Positions 9,790-20,800 of a stretch of DNA of 64,000 nucleotides are shown one piece after another. The position numbers and the translations under genes are program-made. Under the pieces are notes generated by a model. The model had not been told where the DNA came from, made no database searches, and saw nothing but the letters and a program-made list of their open reading frames with translations. Every line of letters starts with the position of its first letter. The first letter of the stretch is position 1. Location of the stretch: the NCBI GenBank assembly GCA_020055645.1, contig CM034546.1, forward strand, positions 107,698,875 to 107,762,874, written 5' to 3'. The stretch is from Tomocerus qinae. Its lineage: Eukaryota; Arthropoda; Collembola; Entomobryomorpha; Tomoceridae.

Positions 9790-11200
9790 TATTGAATTTT
9801 AATGGATCCAACCCGTAGAACTGTCCACTAACAATAATACAAAAGAGAAATTAAAAATAATCTGAATGCAGGAAGCATTGTGCTATTAGAAGTGTGCAAA
9901 TGTGTCAAGCAATAAAACTAAATGTGTCGAGTCGTGAATGAACTAATTATGTTTTTGTACCTTCATTTCTGTTCTATATGAATTTGTGAATTTAAAAATC
10001 ATTATGTTACACCAGTCTGTGATTTGTCCATAAAAGTAATGTAAAAAATCAAAAAACCTCGAAAACACAATAAAAATTCACCAGCTCTTCTGCTTGTCGA
10101 TCCACACTCTAGAAGCATCCTACAATGCTACTCTTTCGTTTGTCTTTATTTATGTACTGACTGACAATGAGTAATGAATTTACTAAATGCGGAGTAGGTA
10201 CACTGCAAATATTAATTTTACTTTTATTTACTTGCTAAATATACCGTCAGCTTTGACCTTTACAATATTACAGTTGTAGATTCAAAATCATTTTTAGACA
10301 TGTAGATATTTTAATAGTTTCTTTTACCAGTATTTGATGTGATGACATACTAAAACTCATAACCTTCGTCCTTCCTGCTTTATTATGGTAAATATGGAAA
10401 TGACCTTTACATTCTTAATGGAATCACCTTCTATTATTGACATAATCTACGCATTACTATGCACATATTAATATACATACGTGTTTCCGAATTCTACACA
10501 CATTAAATCATAACACTACAGATTACTGATACATATCCGTTTTAAATATATTTACGGAATTGAATTTACCTATTTGGGAACACCAATTTGTAGACAATTA
10601 ATTGTGATTGTGAAACGCAAAAGGTAATCTAAAATCAAGTCTGGTTTATTAACTTTGAGCGATTAAGTATGGCTTAACAAAGTAATAAAATGTAGGAATA
10701 CAATGAATACTTATTTTTTCAATCAGACTTCGCGAGTGCAAATTGCATTATTACGATCATATTAAACATCACGAAGAATAAATGCAAGCGTTCATTCATG
10801 TCTAACGAACGTACTCTTAGTTAAATCATGCACTATAATAATTACCAAGTAGGCAATAACAAACCTAATAAAAGTGTTCGCTATTTAAGGAAACTATAAA
10901 AGTTTTATGGAAATTAATGTCTGGATTGTGTCTACTCCCGTTGTTCCGTGTCTGATGCTCATGATGTAATTTTATCATAATGTAACGAACACTAAATGCA
11001 TCAGCTTACCATCTAATATTTCAAAACAATAAGAAACTAAATCATTACGTTAATTAAATTAACGTCATACCATACCTACTATACCATACCTACTAATTGT
11101 AATAGAGTCCATAATAATGTGCATTACTCATAGCAGTAATTTTTGAGGAGTTGCCCAGAACATTCTAAATACTGTAAGGTTTCTTCCATTTAAAATAGAG
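9790..11200. other. Intergenic stretch
   Basis: AT-rich sequence between two minus-strand secreted-protein genes. It should contain the promoter of the 7912-9789 gene and the 3' flank of the GH43 gene, but I see no convincing TATA/Inr pair. A 14-bp duplication of ATACCATACCTACT near 11066-11094 is the only small repeat. Confidence 0.55.
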
Positions 11201-11206
11201 TTTATT
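11201..11206 (-). terminator. Poly(A) signal of the GH43 gene
   Basis: AATAAA on the minus strand (plus-strand TTTATT), 109 bases beyond the GH43 stop codon. The distance suits a short arthropod 3' UTR. Confidence 0.5.
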
Positions 11207-11314
11207 TATACCATTTCAAAGCATTTGCACCAATTTGATAGTATTTACATTATTAGATTCGCATAATAAGTACAAAGGGTTGGGTAATTTGTGGATGCCT
11301 ATTGAAAAGAATAG

Positions 11315-12746
11315 TTACTCTCCGCTAGGTCCTTCCAAAGCAGTTCCAAATCCAACAGGTCTGGGGAATGCTGGAGAGTTGTCAGGATTCCATCCGTATT
11401 TCTGTACTCTGGCAGTTCTTCCTTCCCTGTTATTAATCATCATTAAATTAACAAAAATCATAAAAAAGGAAACCTTTCTAAAGAAGTTGAATTAAAGATC
11501 ATACCATCCACCGTTTGGATCAGCCATAGCATGATAGACTATCCAGGGTTCCCTTCCATCTGTATACAAGTTCATTAATACCATAATTAAAACAGTTAGC
11601 GACAGCCCATTTAAAAATTTGCTTATGTTCTTTAGACCTTACCAGGAGAGATAGTGAATGAAGCGTGTCCAACTCCATAGACTCCAGCTTGGTCGTTTCT
11701 CCAGAAGACAGGCTGATTGTGTCTCCACCAATTTCCTGGATTCAAAGGATCTTGAAGTCCATCGATTCCCATGAATCCTAAACAATAATCTGCAGTCCAA
11801 CTGCCGGATGCAGAATACACTACAAATGTTCTTCCTTGGTTCTGAATTATCTGAGGTCCTTCAATCAGAGGTGCTCCATTCATTTCCCAGTTATGTTCTG
11901 GGGTTTTGATCAGCACACGATTTCCACAAATTCTCATTGGATCGCACATAGGAGCAATGTATAAATTCTGTGGCATTCCAGAGTCGATATTGGGCCATCC
12001 TGAAAGGAGAAAATGTCTCTCAGTCCTACTTGTCTTGATTATTAAAATGTCTAGCACAATTTACCTGACCAAATTAAATACAATCGTCCGTTTCCATAAA
12101 CCAGCGGAGTCGCGTCTATAGCCCAGTAATCTTGCCCTGGGACAGTCAATCTACAATTAACAATATTTGCTATTAGTAACATTTTTATAATTGGAGTTCA
12201 GAAATACAGTCTAGATATTTACCTAACTTCTCCAGTCCATCCTCCCCACATTGGGTTATTAGGGTCATTTGCTCGAATTACGTACATACGATGATTAGCG
12301 TTATTGCCGTCAGTTTGTAGGGCAAAGTACATGTACCAGTTACCGTCAAGCCAGTGAATTTCAGGTGCCCAGAGAGCATCCAAACCACCAGGAGCCCGGT
12401 AGACAAAAGACCTCTCAGCATTTCTCCAATTGGTCAATCTTGGAGATCTGTACAGAGCTATTCCATTGTCCTCTGATCTTGGCATGTAATAGAATCCTGT
12501 TTGGTATATAAATAAAGTTATAATTTGTAAAGTTAAATGACAAAGAAATACAAATAGTAGTTCTGAATGTCATAAGATGCTACCATCATGATGACGATGA
12601 GTAAATGGATCTGGCCATGGAAAATCAGCAATTGGGTTATGAAAACTTGCTCTGGTCGAATTCTGGACGCCAGCCCCGAAAACAGAGTCAATCAGACCGA
12701 GACTTCCTAAAAGAGCTAAAGCAAAAATGCACTTAAATGGAGACAT
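11315..12746 (-). CDS. Secreted glycoside hydrolase family 43 (arabinan/arabinoxylan-degrading type)
   Basis: Six coding exons: 12746-12584, 12496-12223, 12150-12065, 11999-11643, 11559-11505 and 11426-11315. All have GT-AG introns of 65-87 nt and phases that close exactly to 348 residues. Residues 1-24 are a signal peptide. A five-bladed GH43 catalytic domain follows. D46 in WPDPF is the likely general base, D158 in WAIDATP the pKa-modulating Asp, and E221 in PLIEGPQ the general acid. WAPEIHW and the C-terminal GWNPDNSP-like strand are also GH43 hallmarks. Expected substrates are arabinofuranosyl or xylosyl side chains of plant wall pectin or hemicellulose, cleaved in the gut lumen; exact specificity cannot be read. 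GH43 is a bacterial/fungal family, and its presence in an intron-bearing animal gene implies old horizontal transfer. Confidence 0.92.
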
Positions 12747-12801
12747 TGTGACTTTGGTGACTCGAGTGTCGTAGTGACAATAATATATCAGACACTACGT
12801 T

Positions 12802-12840
12802 CTATATAACTTTTATCAGAAATTATCACGCTTATTATCT
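12802..12840 (-). promoter_or_regulatory. GH43 core promoter with clustered GATA sites
   Basis: On the minus strand TATATAG (12808-12802) lies 56 bases before the GH43 ATG, putting transcription near 12776 and leaving a short leader. Immediately upstream are three WGATAR motifs in the same orientation: TGATAA at 12818-12813, TGATAA at 12828-12823 and AGATAA at 12840-12835. GATA factors drive many midgut digestive genes in arthropods, so the arrangement fits gut expression (inference). Confidence 0.6.
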
Positions 12841-14262
12841 TCTCATTTTATGATTTGATGTTCCAGTTGGTTTGTTACATAATTTGCTTCATTTACTGTT
12901 AGAAGAGTGCAATGTGAAGTATTTATCCAATTAATTGATCCACTCCTTCCTCTTGATTAGTTTCGTTATCAAGAAGGTTTTGTACTTTTCATTGTCAATC
13001 CATGACTATAATCAAAAGACTAACATACAGTTAAGTAGGATAATAACTACTGAACTAAGTATAATGTGGTGGCTATATCAATAATCTCAGTATATATGAT
13101 TTCATTTGTGCTTCCTTGTAAAAACATTCCCCCAAATAACTTTTATCATCAGATCACAAATGTGTTTGTTCAACAGAATTATTTGAACGAACCACTCAAC
13201 TCATGATAAAGCATCAAGAGCTCTTGGTTTGATTATTAGTAAAATCACAGCAATGCAATCCAGATCCAGATACTGTTTTACCTTAAACAAAATGCATTAA
13301 CAAACCTGAAGACAATGTCATTCATTAATTTGATTGCGTTGTGAAATATACGAATATTTTACATTCAGGTTAAAATAAAGAACTTAGATGATCAGAAGTG
13401 ATAAACAGTAATGTACCCAAAAGTATTTTCATTCTTCTGCTGCTATTAAGCAAAAGCATCTGTTGGAGATAGATTTAATCTGCATGACTAAAATGTTTCA
13501 ATTTCTATTGCACTGTTGAATACTGTGGAAACTTTGAGAATTTCCCTGGGATGGAACTTTTTAGTTGTATAATGTAAAATCTAAAAAAAAGCAAGAAATA
13601 CTTCAGATGCCTTTTAGATTCATTAAATATGATCGACTACTCATACTTGGACATAAAGTCCACGTCATCGTGTAATAGTCAATTAACCTGTATGCAAAAC
13701 CGGAAGTATGACTTATGACGTGTCATATTTTCATTTTTTTTCTTGATATTTTGCTCTAAACACTCGTTATTACGAAAATATTACAATCATTCAGCTTGTT
13801 GATGACAGCAACTTAAAAGCCATACTAGCATTACTCTGTTAAGTGTATGGCAGATATTATATTGTTCAGTTTAAAATATCTGTAGTTAACCTATATTGTA
13901 CTAGTTTCTTTCTTCAAGCGTAGCTTGCACAATACATTATTCATAGCGTTTCTACAGAAGAAAAACAATGTAGAACGTTCTGGGAGTCGTGTGTAGTGTG
14001 TAGTTAAGAATAACAAGCATCATACTTAGTGAAGCCAAAGCCAACATGGAAAAGTAAGCTAGAATTGAATCTGTGAGACGAAAGAAAGCGCAGATGCCCG
14101 AATTTATGTTCGGATTTAGTGGAAGTCTTCCTTACCTAACTCAACAAGTGGCACAGTCAGACTCTGTAATATTACATGTCAGTAGACTTCAGCTCAGCGT
14201 AAGTGCATGACATTTCCTATATTAGTTTTGATGTTACCTACTTCTGCTACAGAATCTCATGC
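12841..14262. other. Intergenic stretch between divergent GH43 and kinase 2 transcripts
   Basis: No gene seen. AT-rich, without frames resembling a known family. Both flanks are the upstream regions of divergently transcribed genes, so regulatory elements are expected here. Confidence 0.55.
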
Positions 14263-14297
14263 TATATAACCACGCGAGTGTCAGAAAAGATTTCAGT
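14263..14297 (+). promoter_or_regulatory. Core promoter of SBK-like kinase 2 (TATA plus TCAGT initiator)
   Basis: TATATAA at 14263-14269 and TCAGT at 14293-14297 put the initiator A (14295) 32 bases after the first T of the TATA box, a textbook spacing. No other plus-strand gene lies between here and kinase 2, so this is its likely start, 1.5 kb before the ATG. Confidence 0.6.
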
Positions 14298-15515
14298 TCA
14301 CTCCTAACTTGACTAGCTTTCGCATATTGCATCTTCGACAGTCCGTCTCCAAACATTTTACTCCCATAACACACTACATCTCACATTGAGCATATTCTAA
14401 AAGAAATCTTTACCGTACACAATATTGCGGTACAACTTGATACAAAAATCTCGAGGTATTTTTTCAGCTATTTCCATACCTCTGAAAAACATTAAAATTA
14501 CAAGTATTTAAAGAAACATAATTAGAAAGCAGTTCTTCGTAAGCAATTACTACAAAACGAAAAAATGCTTTGCAGCAGCTGTCACTGCAGTGCTTGAGGA
14601 TTTGAAAATCTGTGGAAAAGGCAAGCCAAAGGGCAAATCAATTTCAGAGTTCCTCGTAAAAGAAACTCATTAAATTAGACTTTCCACAGTTCGTAAACTA
14701 TAAATTCCGACTACTACTTACGCATCTATCTATAGCTGACAAGAACGGAGATACAAACACTTCTGTGTATATCTTTGGAATAATTTTACCTACAACGAAG
14801 AATATCTGTTAACACCAGACCAAGAATAACTTGGTGAAACCAATTTGCAAGTAACATTGAAAGATTGGGTTTTCCTTCGGTGTTAACAAGGAAGGCAATC
14901 CTGTCCGATTCTATTCATTATACTTTCAACAGGAGATATGCAAAGAGAAGCTTAAAAACGAATAACTACCATAAATCCTAACAAAGTTTTCGCCATCACG
15001 AAAATAAACTTTAGTATTCAGAGAGAAAGAGAGAGAAACTGACATTCGTGTCTCAAAGTCAACAAGTCAATACCATCTTCTGAAAGAGACAATTTTATTT
15101 TGAGCCATATGAGCTAATAAAATCAAAATCTTCAAAAATATCCAATAAGCTCTAGATCAGCAACACCTGGTTGTGGTTTTAAAGTGTCACCACCAGTAAA
15201 CACTCTATTGACAATTTATTAGTTCAGAACGAATTTCTTTGGTGCTTGATTGGTCTTTTCAAGTTGTATAACATTGAAAACTTTGACTGCTAAAGTCGTC
15301 TCTAAACAAGAGTTCTCAAGCCTAAACAAAAAGCCTATGCCAATAGAAAATTCGTAGAAGAGCACATTACTTCTAAAGAAAACGTAGCAGATCCCATTGC
15401 AGCTGCGAAACGATCAAAAACACTGTCTCAAGTTCAACTGAACACAGTGCCCAGTTAACCTTCGGAAGATCAAAGATACCAGTTCTTCAGACGCAGCAGA
15501 GTCACAATTTTCAAG
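14295..15515 (+). other. Probable long non-coding first exon of kinase 2 (or independent transcript)
   Basis: About 1.2 kb between the TATA/Inr promoter and a strong splice donor (CAAG|GTAAGC, GT at 15516-15517). The paired acceptor TTATTTAACAG ends at 15808, removing 293 bases, and the exon resumes 25 bases before the kinase ATG. The segment has short open stretches, for example about 46 codons ending near 15456, but no ATG-initiated frame of note and no recognisable domain. Internal splicing cannot be excluded. It would be an unusually long 5' leader. Confidence 0.4.
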
Positions 15516-15833
15516 GTAAGCACGATATTTATTTTCTAATCTCTAAGTTTATACGCTAAATTATAAACAAATCTTGGGCGATTTTCGGCAAAATCTTTAT
15601 TATTACGACGTATTGATAATAAATACGGCTAAAAAATTAAGATTAGTTTACAGATGAATAGATATTACAAGCTTTTGAAGTTTATATGTATAAATATCCA
15701 TTGATGAGTGACTTGTTCCATTTTATTTTTCTACCAGAAAATTGATGGAAAATAACTGTACAACAATGAGAATAAGAATATTAATGATTATCTTTGTTTA
15801 TTTAACAGACTCAGTAGTGAAGAAAGAACTGTA

Positions 15834-16985
15834 ATGAAAATGAAGCGTTTACAGAAAGAGCCGTCTCCTATCAGCGAGCAAAACTCAATTGGAAGTCTGT
15901 CTTACAAGGAAATAAACATAGAAGAAGAGTTCGATGTCGTGAAAACACTGGCTGAAGGATGCTTTGCCAAAGTAATTCTTGCAAAGAAAAACAATGAGAA
16001 GCTGGTTTTGAAAGCGATTCACAGCGAGATCAGTAGCATTGCTGATTTTAACCGGGAATTGAATTACAATTATTTCCTCAGTCCACATCCCAATATAGTG
16101 ACATCCTACAACGTCTCATTCGTTTGGAATGGTTGTTACCTCTTCGTTCAAGAGTACGCCCCTTGCGGAGATCTGTCTCGCTTCATTAAGAAAGGAGGTT
16201 TGCCTGAGAGTCAGGTGAAAATTGTAGCCCAACAATTGGCATCCGCTTTGGAATTTATTCACAGCTCCCATCTTGTTCATCGAGATTTGAAGCTGGAGAA
16301 CATTCTCGTTTTCAAATCCAATTTGTCACTGATAAAAATTTGTGATTTTGGCTACACGCGTCCTGAAGGCTCACTAGTGACGAAAACGAACCAAACGTGG
16401 ATTCCTTTCTCCCCTCCCGAGATCTGTCAAGTTGTACTACAAGAGAGATATTATTGCTACCCATCTTCAGATGTTTGGCAGCTTGGGATAATTTTGTACT
16501 TTTGCCTCACGGGCTATGCACCTTGGCAGTGTGCGGATATTACAGATAATGTTTATTGTCAATACACAGAGTGGTTGAGGAGAAAATCTCTCCGGATGCC
16601 AGAACAATTCAAACCATTCACCCCAAGGTTACTCCGACTCTTCAAACGAATTCTCGAACCCAAATCTTCAAAGCGTTATGGAGTCACGGAGATTTCCAAG
16701 TATTTGAAAGATGAATGGGTTAAACGTGGTTATTCTGCCACTAGAGTCAGCTCAATTGGTGATAGGCGCGAGTCGGTCACTCCATCAGGACATAGTCACC
16801 ACATCAAACATAACAGCAGGAAACAGTCTCGTACCAATTACCAAAATCATGTCAGATCTCAATCCCTTAGAATTCTCAAAAGCTATGGTTTGGAAACTGA
16901 TATGGATAAAGCTTCTATTTCCGAGAGGGTAGAGAGTTGGATTGCTACTAATTCCGTCAACAGCAACCACATCTTTTGCAATTAA
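15834..16985 (+). CDS. SBK1-like serine/threonine protein kinase (paralogue 2)
   Basis: A 383-residue kinase in one coding exon, clearly a paralogue of the gene at 5474-6640 along the whole domain. The domain spans about residues 34-302. The glycine loop AEGCFAKV (40-47) retains one glycine. The beta3 lysine is K60. The catalytic loop HRDLKLEN (149-156) is canonical, as is DFG (171-173). SPPEICQ and SSDVWQLGI...LTGYAPWQ follow, as in SBK1. The 80-residue tail is basic and Ser/His-rich but lacks the RVxF-like motif of paralogue 1, and it ends with the shared SISERVESWIAT motif. Either ATG at 15834 or 15840 could start it; the first is chosen. The 5' UTR intron position just before the ATG matches paralogue 1. 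Function beyond protein phosphorylation is unknown. Confidence 0.87.
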   Translation: MKMKRLQKEPSPISEQNSIGSLSYKEINIEEEFDVVKTLAEGCFAKVILAKKNNEKLVLKAIHSEISSIADFNRELNYNYFLSPHPNIVTSYNVSFVWNGCYLFVQEYAPCGDLSRFIKKGGLPESQVKIVAQQLASALEFIHSSHLVHRDLKLENILVFKSNLSLIKICDFGYTRPEGSLVTKTNQTWIPFSPPEICQVVLQERYYCYPSSDVWQLGIILYFCLTGYAPWQCADITDNVYCQYTEWLRRKSLRMPEQFKPFTPRLLRLFKRILEPKSSKRYGVTEISKYLKDEWVKRGYSATRVSSIGDRRESVTPSGHSHHIKHNSRKQSRTNYQNHVRSQSLRILKSYGLETDMDKASISERVESWIATNSVNSNHIFCN

Positions 16986-17303
16986 GCAGATAATCATCTA
17001 CGTATTATAGTTTGTATTCACGAAAGAACCAGTATGAATGGAAGTCTGATTTTTATCATGTATATCCCTCCCGCCTACTTTAGAGTTAGACCGGTATGCA
17101 AGTATGAGCGGATTTGTAAAAGACAAAACCTTTAGCATCTCCCTTGTCCTTAATAGTTAAAGTAATTAAAACAATCAATATTAAATGAGGAAACAATTAA
17201 TTATCTACTATTACATCAATATGAATCTTTTAATTCATGACAGTACTTATACCAGGTGGCTATAAATAAGAAATACACGAATAATAATTAGATACACCAG
17301 GGA

Positions 17304-17309
17304 AATAAA
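17304..17309 (+). terminator. Candidate proximal poly(A) signal of kinase 2
   Basis: AATAAA 319 bases after the stop codon. A second hexamer occurs at 17877-17882, so two 3' UTR lengths are possible. Confidence 0.4.
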
Positions 17310-17876
17310 ATTCGGTGTTTCCGAAAGGATTTGGTTCTAAGATTTGTACAATGTTTAGTTTAGAATAAACATTTTTATACAATCATTGCCCATTAGCAGT
17401 TCTCTCCTCAAGTACTACTTTAGTTTTATTCATTTGCTCATAACACGTAGAATAATGTTTCGTATATTAGTGATAGTCATATTTGTAATATATGTATACG
17501 CGCAGGTATAGTACTTTTGTTAATGTAGTAATAGACCCTATCATTTGTACAGACATTTTTGTATATTAAGTAAATATAAATATTTAGTAGACAATAATTC
17601 TTGTTAAGAGTAATTTGATGAGATTTACAAATATGGGTTACCATTAAGAGCACTGAAAGTACCTAAATCTACTTTTTAATTTCACTGTAAGTAATATACA
17701 GGATGAAAATAAGTTACTATGAGTAAATCAGAGTAAAAATTGTGTGTATTAGACATAGTAATGAGACATCGACTAGATTATTGTCTATTCAGACACATGT
17801 ACATATAAAAGTAATGAACATTTTATATTAAACTTAATTAATATTGTATCATCCAATTTATTTCACTGTCGAGTCT

Positions 17877-17882
17877 AATAAA
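17877..17882 (+). terminator. Candidate distal poly(A) signal of kinase 2
   Basis: AATAAA 892 bases after the stop. The implied 3' UTR length is similar to that of kinase 1, where the hexamer is about 1 kb after the stop. Confidence 0.4.
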
Positions 17883-20800
17883 GATACCGTGAACTGAAAA
17901 GCGAATATGAAATTGCGTATCCTCGATTTATTTTCATAAATGCTCACTAATACATAAAGATCACCTACTTATGCATTTTGGGCTATTCCCAATTAACAGT
18001 GCCTGGTAGACGGTAATAATTATTTCACCGGTATGGTAGGGAATAGAAATGTAGGCATGCAGAAAACGTAATTACTTTGTAATTAGCACTTCCATTAGTA
18101 ATTGGAATTCATTATCCTTTGATGTTCAAGGTTAGGGTCATTGCGTATTAGTATTCTCCGTCGGAAATATGTTTCATAGAATTGGTTACATAAGCGAACG
18201 TGGTGCATGTCAATATAAAGTAATTTCCTCCGGATCCAAAAAATTCCATCCATTTGTAATGTAATACATAATCCAATAGAGAAAGTTGGAAGCTTTTACT
18301 GGTTGTCATACACTTTGTGTATGTGAATAGAAATATTCGATACACGAAGATACGTGGACACGAGTTACTGTATTGAATGTGTACAAAATATAATGTGAAA
18401 AACAATGCAAGTCCTTGGGGTAATCGGATATGACCAGGCTAAGTGTAACTGATCGTGATCTACTAAAAGGTTAGCTTTAGGGGAAGAAATATCTATCATA
18501 TTTATAGTTTTTCTCTATAGGAGATTATATAATGGTATGGAGAGTGGCACTTCCAGTATCGATCCATGTCATGAATAAAGGAAAAGAACTTCAATGTAGT
18601 AATTGGATAGTGTCGATATGTAAACCTGCTCTATGCACGCAGATTTCAATTCCCAAAGTATTAACATTTTCATCGCAGATGTTTCTTTGATGTCCACCTT
18701 TAACCGTACTATACAATATGTGTGCTTTCACCAAATACTTGAAATACGTATTACTAACAATGTACATATGAAGACATGAAAGGCAGCTTATGCATTTTCC
18801 CATTTCAATTCCTTTATACACAAAAACAAGTAGCAGGAACCTTTGCAAGGTCACCTTTGAACTATTCCCCTGACGTAAACTAAGTGTTTGAGGTTTTAAC
18901 AATTCTATTCATTTTTATCATACATTTCCCTGTACTACAAAATTGTATCCTCAAGTAATTCGTACGACATGTAACTCTCCCTAAAGAATACATAAAGCTT
19001 AAACTTTGCTACCCTTTCAACAAAGATACGCAAATAGTGCATTGTTGATCCCACACAACTACAGTAGTCAACAACAGATCTTTTATCAACAAATTTTATT
19101 CCATCAGAGATCCTTGAGTACAAATGCGTCATCTTTTTTACTGCGCTTTAATGCTATTACCTCGATAGCCAAATCGTGAAAACGTTATTCGTTTGAAGAT
19201 GAAGCGATTCAACTGCTCATATGATTTAACAGAAGTATTTTGGCCGTCGAGAGTTTTGAATATCGTTATTGAATTCATTCGAATTTAGCATCCCAACTAC
19301 CATTGAGGCTCCCCAAAAATATTATTATTCCGGAGTTATTTTTATTATAATTAACTCATAGGTTCTTTTAAAAACTTAGCTTTGTCATTGCATTGCCGCC
19401 ATAATGAATTTTTAGTTCAGTTTCATAGAACACCTTGCCAGAGATAATTCAATCTCTTTTACTTGCAGTAGGAACATTTTTAGAATAAATTGATCCACTT
19501 CACTTGATTTACATTAATTATTGCATTCCTAGTAGAGTTCCCATTTAAATGCATCAATAATTAAAACCTTCAAGAAGACTGATGCTTGACTTAATGAAAT
19601 GCCTATTACTAGTCCTTTAATTTTATAATAGCATTAATAACGTAGTAGTACATGAGTCATAACATTTACCTTACTGATGCAATTTATCAGAGAAAAGTGA
19701 AATATATAAGCTCACTGCGTCATTACACACATGGGGGGATGTGGCACAATAGACTTGATTTGCGATTGTAGATATGTTATTATTAGTTGGCAAAAATAAC
19801 TTCTATCCCATGGATTTAGTAGATACTAACACAATGATTGTCAGCAGTAGTATTCTAAAAATAGGTTAAATGTGCCGAGTATGGAATGAAAATAGAAAAC
19901 ACGTGAATAACATCATTAAGGGACAAAATCAAGAAAATAAAATGTATGAAGTAAAACGTGAGATAGCTAACTGAGATCAGTAAAATATTCCAACCCAGTC
20001 AACCCACACACAGGATCGATTAGGCACACCAGGGCACAATGCGACATAAAAATCAGAAAAGTCTGTAATGAACAACCCAGACTATGCCATTTATAGAAAG
20101 ACTAATGTTTATCTCAAAATGAGACTGATGGAAAGAGCATAAACACAAATTGCGGTTTACTACTTTGCATAATGTTATTAAATGTACTCAAATATCATGT
20201 TTATAATATAGAAGTGTGTGAATCGTGTGATCATTCCTACGTGGGAAGAGAGAGATGTCAAATGTAAACGGTTCAATATGTCACAACCAGAAACGCTAGA
20301 GCGATAAGAGGACAAAAGACCAAAGTCGGATTTACTTCTGGTTTTGACTACTTTAACCTTTTCCCCATACTTTCTACGTCATCGAGAGTTTAATGACAAT
20401 TCCATTGTGTATACTACGATACAGCTAGCATAAGATTAGAGATATAACCACAGTAGTATATTTGAGACTGTTGATTGTCACTTTTGCTGATTGCCGTGCA
20501 GCATAGTGTTTTCTATTAGCACACGCGGAAAAGGAAAATGATGGACGGAAGGTTTGTTCATTTGGTTGCATTAGCCCAATAGCTAAATGCAGTAACAATC
20601 AGTTTTCTGTTCTGCTCTGCTTATCTTAATCTTTCGTTAGTGTCAGTGGAGTATGTAACTCTTTAGTGCATGAGATCGGAGGATTCTGGCGCGGTCAAAG
20701 ATTTATCTGTTGTCTGTGTCATGACATTTCCTTGCCGAAATTCTTTTACTCCCAACTGACTCACTGAAATCGGAATACGGATATACGTCTGCACAAACTG

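Noticed and set aside
11066-11094. Two-copy 14-bp tandem duplication
   Set aside because: A simple local slippage product with no further copies.
11235-11495. 86-codon plus-strand frame
   Set aside because: Antisense to the last GH43 exon and its intron. The minus-strand reading continues the GH43 C-terminal motif in phase.
18591-18902. 103-codon minus-strand open frame
   Set aside because: No domain, no paired splice sites or poly(A) context, and a composition expected by chance in AT-rich DNA.
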